Positions 7,781 through 14,721 of a stretch of 64,000 nucleotides of DNA are shown here, one piece after another; position 1 is the stretch's first letter, and the number at the start of each line of letters is the position of its first letter. A program made the position numbers and the translations under genes. Below the pieces are notes generated by a model that searched no databases, was not told where the DNA came from, and saw nothing but the letters and a program-made list of their open reading frames with translations. Origin of the DNA: Natrinema versiforme JCM 10478 (lineage in GTDB: Archaea > Halobacteriota > Halobacteria > Halobacteriales > Natrialbaceae); NCBI RefSeq assembly GCF_000337195.1, contig NZ_AOID01000051.1, positions 103,652 through 167,651 on the forward strand, given 5' to 3'.

Positions 7781-9508
7781 ATGAGCAGCGACGACGAGTT
7801 CGACTACGGAAAAGACGAGCAGTTGCGGAGCCGCGAAGTGACGGAAGGTCCGGACAAGGCCCCCCACCGCGCGATGTTCCGCGCGATGGGCTTCGACGAC
7901 GAGGACTTCGGCTCGCCGATGATCGGCGTGCCGAACCCGGCCGCGGACATCACGCCGTGTAACGTCCACCTCGACGACGTCGCCGACGCCGCACTCGAGG
8001 GGATCGACGACTCCGGTGGGATGCCAATCGAGTTCGGGACGATCACCATCTCCGACGCCATCTCGATGGGAACCGAGGGGATGAAGGCCTCGCTGATCTC
8101 TCGGGAACTCATCGCCGACTCCGTCGAACTGGTCTCCTTCGGCGAGCGCATGGACGGGCTGGTCACGATCGGCGGCTGCGACAAGAACATGCCCGGCATG
8201 ATGATGGCCGCGATCCGAACGGATCTCCCCAGCGTCTTCCTCTACGGCGGCTCGATCATGCCCGGCGAGCACGAGGGCAGGGAAGTCACCGTCCAGAACC
8301 TCTTCGAGGGCGTCGGTGCCGTCGCCGACGGCGAGATGGAAAGCGAGGAACTCGACGAGATGGAGCGCAACGCCTGTCCAGGGGCGGGCTCCTGTGGCGG
8401 GATGTTCACCGCCAACACGATGGCCTCGATCTCCGAGGCGCTCGGCTTCGCGCCGCTGGGCAGTGCCAGCCCGCCCGCCGAGGCCGACTCGCGCTACGAC
8501 GTCGCCCGCGAGGCCGGCGAACTCGCCGTCGAGGTCGTCGAGGAACAGCGCAAGCCCTCCGACTTCCTCAGCAAGGAGTCATTCGAGAACGCCATCGCGC
8601 TGCAGGTCGCCGTCGGCGGCTCGACCAACGCCGTCCTTCACCTGCTGGCGATGGCCGCCGAAGCCGGCGTCGATCTCTCCATCGAGGAGTTCGACGAGAT
8701 CAGCCGGCGCACCCCGAAGATCGCGAATCTCCAGCCCGGCGGCTCTCGCGTCATGAACGACCTCCACGAGGTCGGCGGCGTCCCGGTCGTGCTGAACGCC
8801 CTCTACGAGGCCGACCTACTCCACGGCGACGCGCTGACTGTCACCGGTAACACGATCGGTGAGGAACTCGAGGCGCTCGCTCCGCCGACGATCGAAGAAC
8901 TCGACGTGGACTTCCTCTACACCGTCGACGAGCCCAAAGACGAACAGGGCGCGATCCGCATCCTGACGGGCAACCTCGCGCCCGGCGGCTCCGTCCTCAA
9001 GGTCACCGGCGATGACGAACTCCACCACGAAGGCCCCGTCCGCGTCTTCGAGAACGAGGAAAACGCCATGGCGTACGTCCAAGAGGGACACGTCGAGAGC
9101 GGCGACGTGATCGTCATCCGCAACGAGGGGCCACAGGGCGGGCCCGGCATGCGGGAGATGCTCGGCGTCACGAGCGCGGTCGCCGGACAGGGCCACGCCG
9201 AAGACGTGGCGCTCATCACCGACGGCCGCTTCTCCGGTGCGACCCGCGGGTTCTCGATCGGCCACGTCGCCCCCGAGGCGTTCGCCGGCGGCCCCATCGG
9301 CCTCATCGAGGACGGCGACGTGATCACCATCGACATCGAGGACCGGACCCTCGCGGTCGACGTGAGCGAAGAGGAACTCGAGGCCCGCCGCGAGGAGTGG
9401 GAGCAGCCCGACCCCAACTACGAGACCGGCGTGCTGGCGAAGTTCGGCCACGCGTTCGGCTCGGCGGCAAACGGCGCGGTGACGAACCCCGGCGTCAAAG
9501 AGGACTAG
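7781..9508 (+). CDS. ilvD: Dihydroxy-acid dehydratase
   Basis: 575 residues, full length for IlvD/Edd. Dehydrates 2,3-dihydroxy-3-methylbutanoate or -pentanoate to the 2-oxo acids of valine, leucine and isoleucine synthesis. The Fe-S cysteines lie in GGCDKNMPGMMMA (near residue 145) and CPGAGSCGGMFTANTM (near residue 205). The C-terminal domain has GPQGGPGMREML and ITDGRFSGATRGFSIGHV, both diagnostic. The ATG at 7781 is preceded by a good TATA-like box. No other ilv or leu genes are adjacent, so the gene appears to be transcribed alone. A small inverted repeat follows the stop codon at 9538-9555. Confidence 0.97.
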   Translation: MSSDDEFDYGKDEQLRSREVTEGPDKAPHRAMFRAMGFDDEDFGSPMIGVPNPAADITPCNVHLDDVADAALEGIDDSGGMPIEFGTITISDAISMGTEGMKASLISRELIADSVELVSFGERMDGLVTIGGCDKNMPGMMMAAIRTDLPSVFLYGGSIMPGEHEGREVTVQNLFEGVGAVADGEMESEELDEMERNACPGAGSCGGMFTANTMASISEALGFAPLGSASPPAEADSRYDVAREAGELAVEVVEEQRKPSDFLSKESFENAIALQVAVGGSTNAVLHLLAMAAEAGVDLSIEEFDEISRRTPKIANLQPGGSRVMNDLHEVGGVPVVLNALYEADLLHGDALTVTGNTIGEELEALAPPTIEELDVDFLYTVDEPKDEQGAIRILTGNLAPGGSVLKVTGDDELHHEGPVRVFENEENAMAYVQEGHVESGDVIVIRNEGPQGGPGMREMLGVTSAVAGQGHAEDVALITDGRFSGATRGFSIGHVAPEAFAGGPIGLIEDGDVITIDIEDRTLAVDVSEEELEARREEWEQPDPNYETGVLAKFGHAFGSAANGAVTNPGVKED

Positions 9509-9633
9509 CTGACTGACACGCGCCCGAACCGGTCGATTCACCCGCTCACGGGTGACGGTTCGCAACTCCCTCCCTTCGATTTCCTGCACGAGTCTTTCCC
9601 GCCTATGTGACCGACTACCAGCTAGATAGACGA

Positions 9634-9789
9634 ATGTGTAAATACTGCCTCGAGTGTGACTGGCAGATCAGTACTGCCGACGGCTACACCGAAAAGGAGG
9701 TGTCAGAAAAGGCGATCGAGCACTTCGTCGAGACGGGACATACGGTCGATTCGCTCCGGCTGCCACCGCCGGTCATCCTCGAGAACTGA
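9634..9789 (+). CDS. Small Cys/His zinc-binding protein (hypothetical)
   Basis: 51 residues from the ATG at 9634; a GTG nine codons upstream (9607) would give 60. The protein has CKYCLEC at its start and HFVETGH near residue 30, so a CxxC plus HxxxxxH zinc site is likely, like a lone treble-clef or C2H2 finger. Acidic, no membrane segment. I do not know its function. It lies in its own 370-base interval between ilvD and ribL. Codon usage matches its neighbours, and the clean Cys/His pattern supports real coding. Confidence 0.65.
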   Translation: MCKYCLECDWQISTADGYTEKEVSEKAIEHFVETGHTVDSLRLPPPVILEN

Positions 9790-9885
9790 TCGATGCGAGC
9801 GATCGAGCCGAACCAGCCCCAGTGACGAGTTTTCGTGATGCCGTCGTTCGCGAAGTGGGTGGGCCGATTCTCCTCTTTCGACGGC

Positions 9886-10323
9886 TCACCCGCGGCGCTC
9901 AAGGATCCGATCGATGATCAGCCGCGTCGAAAGCAGCTGTTCGTCGGCGTCGTCACCCGCCTCTCGAGCGCTCGCCCGACGGACCTCGCAGTCGATCCCG
10001 CGGGACTCGAGTTCAGCCGCGATGGCCGCGTCGTCGTGGTGTTGGTCGTGGCCCAGCGCGATCACGTCCGGATCGATCTCCTCGATCGGCACGAAGATGT
10101 CCTCCTCGTGGCCGAGTCGGGCCTCGTCGACGGCCTCGAGCGCCGCGACCATGTCCCGGCGCTGACTCGCCGGACAGATCGGAGCCGCCTTGTGGTCGAC
10201 GTTGGTCGTGCGCGCGACGATGACGTGGAGTTCGTCGCCCATCGCGGCGGCCTCCTCGAGGTAGTGGACGTGGCCGGGGTGGAGGATGTCGAAGGTTCCC
10301 TGGGCAATGACCGTCCGGCTCAT
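9886..10323 (-). CDS. ribL: FAD synthase, cytidylyltransferase family
   Basis: 145 residues. Archaeal RibL adenylates FMN to FAD; it belongs to the nucleotidyltransferase family rather than to the bacterial RibF type. The N-terminal signature [17 protein letters not shown] (HxGH at residues 15-18) binds the nucleotide. A late [10 protein letters not shown] block matches the ISTSxI motif of the family. Length is typical. A JAMM peptidase gene lies upstream on the same strand with a gap of 103 bases, so the two may be read together, though the gap could hold a promoter. Confidence 0.9.
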   Translation of the reverse strand: MSRTVIAQGTFDILHPGHVHYLEEAAAMGDELHVIVARTTNVDHKAAPICPASQRRDMVAALEAVDEARLGHEEDIFVPIEEIDPDVIALGHDQHHDDAAIAAELESRGIDCEVRRASAREAGDDADEQLLSTRLIIDRILERRG

Positions 10324-10426
10324 GGTCGCCTCGCGTCCGATCCGGCGGCGTGTGGTTTCCGTGGCGATCCCGTCGTCGGTCGTGCGGTAGTCACTGATAG
10401 CATCGTCTCGAGAGACAAGGGGTGGC

Positions 10427-10921
10427 TCATCGCAGTTCCTCGTCGATATCCGCCTGTGTGAAATCGAAGAAGTCGTCGGTCTCGGGCAGGTCGACGTCGA
10501 TCACGTTCAGTTGGGTCGGTTTCCCCTGCGAATCGAACGCCTTCCAATCGGTCCGGCGGTAGGGCGCGCCGATAATGACGTGGACGCTGCCCCGGCCGAA
10601 CGTGTCCAGATCCGCGTCGCTCGGGCGAATAACGCCGTTTGGATGGGAGTGGATGCTCCCCAGTGCCTTCACGTCGTTCGGAATCTGGTTCGTCTTGACG
10701 GTCGCGCTGACGCTGTTGGACTCGGTGCCGGGCACCACGAGGATATCCGTGATGACCAGCCCCTCTCGGTCCAGATCGAGGCGTTCGGCCTCGGTCCCCC
10801 GGAGAAATCCCATGTACTCGTTCGGGTGGGTCGCCTCCGAGGACTCGAGGGCGAACTCGAGGGTTTCCTCGGCGATGCCGAGGATCTCGCTCGAGCGAAA
10901 CAGCGCGTCGAACAACCCCAT
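10427..10921 (-). CDS. JAMM/MPN+ metalloprotease (desampylase-like)
   Basis: 164 residues. Zinc isopeptidase fold (Jab1/MPN+). All zinc ligands and the catalytic acid are present: E35 in [10 protein letters not shown]91 and H93 in HSHP, and S101 and D104 at the correct spacing (HxHx10D). In Haloferax volcanii a JAMM protein cleaves ubiquitin-like SAMP conjugates, so this is a candidate desampylase; which of the haloarchaeal JAMM groups it belongs to I cannot decide. The start at 10921 (MGLFDALFR) avoids an unsupported basic extension and has a TATA-like TTTAGC about 28 bases upstream. A candidate SAMP-like gene lies at 58496-58777. Confidence 0.85.
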   Translation of the reverse strand: MGLFDALFRSSEILGIAEETLEFALESSEATHPNEYMGFLRGTEAERLDLDREGLVITDILVVPGTESNSVSATVKTNQIPNDVKALGSIHSHPNGVIRPSDADLDTFGRGSVHVIIGAPYRRTDWKAFDSQGKPTQLNVIDVDLPETDDFFDFTQADIDEELR

Positions 10922-10992
10922 AGTCCCACCTGCGGTCTTGCGGTTGCTAAACGTTCCGATGCGCCGGTTTGCCGCGACCGGCACCCACGGCC

Positions 10993-11400
10993 CTACGCGT
11001 CCGGAACGGCGTCTTTCGGAATGATGCCGTCGACGTCGGCACACAGGACGTCCTCGCCGTCTTCGTTCGTACAGACCGCGGTGCTCTGGACGTCGTAGTA
11101 CTCGTCGCGTTCGGTCACCGACTCGAGGCGACAGGTGCAGGTGATCCGCTCGCCGGTGTGGACCGGCTGGGCGAACTCGAACTCCATCCCGCGGGCGATG
11201 TAGTTGAGTTCGCCGCCGATCTCCGTCGGCAGCGTTGCGGTGAGCAACCCCTGTGCGGTCAGTCGTCCCGCCTCGTCCGGCTCGGTGTGGATCGGCTGCT
11301 GATCGCCCGATAGCTCGCCGAATTCTCGGACATCCTCGTGATCGAAGGTCCGCTCGACGGTGTACTCGTCGCCCTCCTCGGGCGGGTGTGAAACGTCCAT
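10993..11400 (-). CDS. MaoC-like hotdog-fold dehydratase/hydratase
   Basis: 135 residues. Single hotdog domain of the MaoC/enoyl-hydratase kind. The hydratase signature is partly visible as D-HEDVREFGELSGDQQPIHTEPDEA near residues 20-45, where the Asp and His of the DxxxxH catalytic pair sit. Hydrophobic strands follow. These proteins act on acyl-CoA thioesters in polyhydroxyalkanoate or fatty-acid metabolism, but the substrate here is unknown. A TATA-like TTATAGGAT (minus strand, 11423-11430) centred 27 bases from the ATG at 11400 supports this start. Divergent from the lipoprotein gene at 11571. Confidence 0.8.
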   Translation of the reverse strand: MDVSHPPEEGDEYTVERTFDHEDVREFGELSGDQQPIHTEPDEAGRLTAQGLLTATLPTEIGGELNYIARGMEFEFAQPVHTGERITCTCRLESVTERDEYYDVQSTAVCTNEDGEDVLCADVDGIIPKDAVPDA

Positions 11401-11422
11401 GAGCGGATGCTTTTGTGGCCGA

Positions 11423-11430
11423 TCCTATAA
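11423..11430 (-). promoter_or_regulatory. TATA-like box for MaoC-like gene
   Basis: Minus-strand TTATAGGA centred about 27 bases before the ATG at 11400. Part of the divergent 170-base promoter region shared with the gene at 11571. Confidence 0.5.
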
Positions 11431-11540
11431 CTTCTGGTCGTCAATAGCGAAACTGGTACTGCGGATCGCCCCGGCAATTTTCGTTCGCGGTGGTAGGCAA
11501 TCCGATCCGTTTTATTAGTTCCAGTTCACTCGTTCAAAAG

Positions 11541-11548
11541 ACATATTG
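11541..11548 (+). promoter_or_regulatory. TATA-like box for PQQ-propeller lipoprotein gene
   Basis: ACATATTG centred about 26 bases before the ATG at 11571. A second A+T patch, TTTATTAG at 11510-11517, lies further upstream. Confidence 0.45.
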
Positions 11549-11570
11549 ATCCCCTAATCAACATCGAGCT

Positions 11571-12689
11571 ATGCCCTCTCGCCGTTCGGTTCTCGCTACT
11601 GCCGTCGGCGTCTTGCCGTCCGTTAGCGCCGGTTGTGCATCGTTTCCTCGCTTTCGCGATCCGGCTGGGACTGACTGGTCAGCCCCAGTCCCGGAGTCGG
11701 GAATTCCCGCACCACCGGTCGCTACCGAAGGAGTCGTCGTCGCTAGTGGCCGCCATAACGGAGATTTAGAGGAGAGTCGCCTGATCGCCTTCGATACCGG
11801 AACGGGGAACCAGCAGTGGGAACACGCGCTCGGACGGATGACCGGTCTCGTCGCTGCCGGCGGTACCGTATACGTCGGTGAAAAACGGGGCGCGAATCAG
11901 TCGCGGGTCCTCGCTTTCGATGCTCGGACGGGTGCACAACGGTGGACACAGACCGTCGCCACTCTCTCGTCGGCGATGACAGTGGCGAACGAAACGCTGT
12001 ATACTGCAAACGGTGGCCTCGCCGCGCTCGAAACGGCCGACGGATCGATTCGATGGGAACAGTCCCGTATCGCCGAAACGGATTTTACTGTCGTCGCCGC
12101 CCCGGACGATCAGTTGGCAGCCGACGATGGTGCGGTCTATTTCGGTGATGTAGACGGGGTCGTTGCGATCTCGCCCACCGACGGGACGGCCTCGTGGAGT
12201 TGGCGACCGGAACAGTGGGAGGCGACCGCCGTCGGTCCAGTTCCAGTCGACGACGCGATCTACGTCGGCGGTAGCGGTGATGTCGTCGCACTCGACGCGA
12301 CAGACGGTGCCGCTCGGTGGCGGACTCCGTTCGGCCGAGGTGCCGAGATCACAGGTGTCCGCGCGACCGAGTCGTCGTTGCTCGTCGCGGAGTCGACGGA
12401 CAGCGCGCCGTCGGACATGTTCGGAACAGTGTATGAACTCTCGTTGGAAGACGGCAGCGAATGGTACGAAATACGGTTCGACGCGCCAGTTACTCAAGCC
12501 GCATCGACGACGGCAACGCTCGTCGTCGGGACGGACGACGGAACCGTAACGTGGACCAATGGTGCGTCGTTTTTCGACCGATACGAGACTTCACTCCCGA
12601 CGAAGGATTTCAGACTCGGTGCCGCCGGCAAACAAGCATTCGCCCAGACCACCGAGGGAACGCTTTGGGCCCTGTCTCCTCCTGAGTGA
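11571..12689 (+). CDS. Tat-exported lipoprotein with PQQ-type beta-propeller
   Basis: 372 residues. The N-terminus carries a short twin-arginine motif (SRRSVLAT) and a lipobox ending in SAGC near residue 22, the usual haloarchaeal lipoprotein pattern. The rest is a run of PQQ-like/WD-like propeller repeats with the recurring phrase A-x-D-x-x-TGxxxW, for example FDTGTGNQQW, FDARTGAQRW, LETADGSIRW and LDATDGAARW. At least six such blades are visible. No catalytic or PQQ-binding residues can be assigned, so this may be a BamB-like binding protein rather than an enzyme. Codon choice is somewhat more A+T-rich than in neighbours. Exposed on the outer face of the membrane (inference). Confidence 0.85.
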   Translation: MPSRRSVLATAVGVLPSVSAGCASFPRFRDPAGTDWSAPVPESGIPAPPVATEGVVVASGRHNGDLEESRLIAFDTGTGNQQWEHALGRMTGLVAAGGTVYVGEKRGANQSRVLAFDARTGAQRWTQTVATLSSAMTVANETLYTANGGLAALETADGSIRWEQSRIAETDFTVVAAPDDQLAADDGAVYFGDVDGVVAISPTDGTASWSWRPEQWEATAVGPVPVDDAIYVGGSGDVVALDATDGAARWRTPFGRGAEITGVRATESSLLVAESTDSAPSDMFGTVYELSLEDGSEWYEIRFDAPVTQAASTTATLVVGTDDGTVTWTNGASFFDRYETSLPTKDFRLGAAGKQAFAQTTEGTLWALSPPE

Positions 12690-12783
12690 GAGGTCCCGTC
12701 GTCTCCTGGGACACCGATCAGCAGGATCCGACTGCGTGGACCAGCGATCGACTCTCACGAGTCCCCATCGCTTCTTGACAAGG

Positions 12784-12791
12784 GTTATACG
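12784..12791 (+). promoter_or_regulatory. TATA-like box for DHH nuclease gene
   Basis: GTTATACG centred about 29 bases before the ATG at 12817. It decides in favour of this start over longer in-frame extensions into the preceding gap. Confidence 0.55.
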
Positions 12792-12816
12792 CGACCGCCT
12801 CAAACAGCGAATCAAG

Positions 12817-14721
12817 ATGACGCGTGACTCCGCCGGGGAACCCGGCGCAGACGACGGGGATTCCGTCGTCTACGATCTCGCTTCCGATTGTACCGCCGAC
12901 GATGTCGAGCAAGGCCGTTACTATCTCGCCGAAATCAACGGTATCGTCGACTACGGCGTCTTCGTCGATCTCTCCGATTCCGTCTCCGGACTCGTCCACG
13001 AATCCGTCCTCGAGGGCACCTTCGCCGTCGGCGACGAACTCGTCGTCGAACTCGAGAGTGTCAGAGAAAACGGCGACATGGCCTTCGAGCCGGCCGACAT
13101 CGATGACTACGAGGTTGAAACGGTCGGCCACGACTACTCGCTGACCGGGACCGACCGCCTCGAGAGCGCCATCGGCGAGCAGATCCACCTCGAAGGAACG
13201 GTCACGCAGGTCAAACAGACCGGCGGCCCGACGATCTTCCACGTCTCCGACGAGCAGGGCGTCGTTCCCTGCGCTGCCTTCGAAGAAGCCGGCGTCCGCG
13301 CCTACCCGACCATCGAGGTCGGCGACGTCGTCCGGGTCACCGGCGCGCCCGAACACCGCGAGGGCTCGGTCCAGATCGAAGTCGACGGCCTCTCGAAACT
13401 CAAGGGCGAAGACGCCGCCGACGCCCGCGAGCGACTCGAGGACGCGCTCGACGCCCGCGCCGAACCCCACGACGTCGAGCCGCTGATCGACTGGCCGGCC
13501 TTCGAGAAGCTCCGCCCGGATCTGGAGGAGGTCGCCCGACTGCTCCGCCGAACGGTCCTCGAAGGGCGGCCGATCCGCGTGCGCCACCACGCCGACGGCG
13601 ACGGAATGTGCGCCGCGGTCCCCGTCCAGATCGCGCTCCAGCGGTTTATCGCCGATGTCCACGAAGACGAGGACGCACCGCGGCACCTCATCAAGCGGCT
13701 GCCGGCGAAAGCGCCGTTCTACGAGATGGAAGACGCCACGCGGGACCTGAACTTCGCGCTCGAGGACCGCGAGAAACACGGCCAGCAACTCCCGCTCTTG
13801 CTGATGCTCGACAACGGCTCGACGGCCGAGGACGTCCCGGCCTACGAGACGCTGGCCCACTACGACATCCCGATCGTCACGGTCGACCACCACCACCCCG
13901 ACCCGGAGGCGGTCGAGGACCTGCTCGACGCCCACGTCAATCCCTACCTCCACGACGAGGACTACCGGATCACGACCGGGATGCTCTGTGTCGAACTCGC
14001 GCGGATGATCTACCCCGATCTGGGCGACGAACTCCGCCACGTTCCCGCCGTCGCCGGCCTCTCGGATCGCTCGAAGGCCGACGCGATGGACGACTACATC
14101 GACCTCGCCGCCGCGGAAGGCTACGACGAGGACCGCCTGCAAGACGTCAGCGAGGCGCTCGACTACGCCGCCTTCTGGCTGCGCTACAACTCCGGCGACC
14201 AGCTGATTCAGGACCTGCTGCAGGTCGACGGCGACGACGAACAGCGCCACCGCGAACTCGTGGACTTCTTCGCCGACCGCGGTCGCGAGGAAGTCGACGA
14301 GCAACTCGAGGCCGCGATGCCCCACCTCGAACACGAAACCCTCGAGAACGGCGCTCACCTCTACCGGATTGACGTCGAGAACTACGCCCACCGGTTTACC
14401 TACCCCGCGCCGGGGAAGACCACGGGCGAGATCCACGACCGCAAGATCGAGGAGACCGGCGACCCGGTCATCACGGTCGGCTACGGCCCGGACTTCGCCG
14501 TACTCCGCAGTGACGGCGTCCGACTCGACATCCCGAACATGGTCTCCGAACTCGAGGCCGAGATCGCCGGCGGCGGCGTCTCGGGCGGCGGCCACCTCGT
14601 CGTCGGCTCGATCAAGTTCGTCACTGGCCGGCGCGAGGAAGTGATCGACGCCCTGGTCGAGAAGATGGCCGAGGCCGACATCGACGAAGCGCTCTCGAGT
14701 GCGGCCCCGATCGACGACTAA
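12817..14721 (+). CDS. S1-OB-DHH/DHHA1 RecJ-like phosphoesterase
   Basis: 634 residues. Domain order: an S1-like RNA-binding fold (about residues 25-85, with YGVFVDLSDSVSGLVH), an OB-fold (about 105-180), a DHH phosphoesterase domain (HHADGDGM near residue 260 and VDHHHPD near residue 355) and a C-terminal DHHA1 domain with GGGVSGGGH. This is the archaeal RecJ-like group; some members (GAN) bind the GINS/CMG replisome and act as 5'-3' ssDNA exonucleases, others act on RNA. Both metal-binding motifs are intact, so activity is expected. Start chosen at the ATG after a TATA-like box. Its stop codon overlaps the stop codon of the A+T-rich KAP gene on the other strand. Confidence 0.9.
   Translation: MTRDSAGEPGADDGDSVVYDLASDCTADDVEQGRYYLAEINGIVDYGVFVDLSDSVSGLVHESVLEGTFAVGDELVVELESVRENGDMAFEPADIDDYEVETVGHDYSLTGTDRLESAIGEQIHLEGTVTQVKQTGGPTIFHVSDEQGVVPCAAFEEAGVRAYPTIEVGDVVRVTGAPEHREGSVQIEVDGLSKLKGEDAADARERLEDALDARAEPHDVEPLIDWPAFEKLRPDLEEVARLLRRTVLEGRPIRVRHHADGDGMCAAVPVQIALQRFIADVHEDEDAPRHLIKRLPAKAPFYEMEDATRDLNFALEDREKHGQQLPLLLMLDNGSTAEDVPAYETLAHYDIPIVTVDHHHPDPEAVEDLLDAHVNPYLHDEDYRITTGMLCVELARMIYPDLGDELRHVPAVAGLSDRSKADAMDDYIDLAAAEGYDEDRLQDVSEALDYAAFWLRYNSGDQLIQDLLQVDGDDEQRHRELVDFFADRGREEVDEQLEAAMPHLEHETLENGAHLYRIDVENYAHRFTYPAPGKTTGEIHDRKIEETGDPVITVGYGPDFAVLRSDGVRLDIPNMVSELEAEIAGGGVSGGGHLVVGSIKFVTGRREEVIDALVEKMAEADIDEALSSAAPIDD

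Noticed and set aside
9538..9555. Inverted repeat TCACCCG-CTCA-CGGGTGA after ilvD
   Set aside because: Only a short hairpin, and archaeal terminators depend more on T-rich tracts; not enough to call a terminator.
8816..9589. 257-residue minus-strand open frame
   Set aside because: Antisense to ilvD and no recognisable motif.
12718..14595. 625-residue open frame on the minus strand
   Set aside because: Complement of the DHH nuclease gene. High G+C keeps antisense frames open; no homologous motif, while the plus strand has clear S1, OB and DHH signatures.
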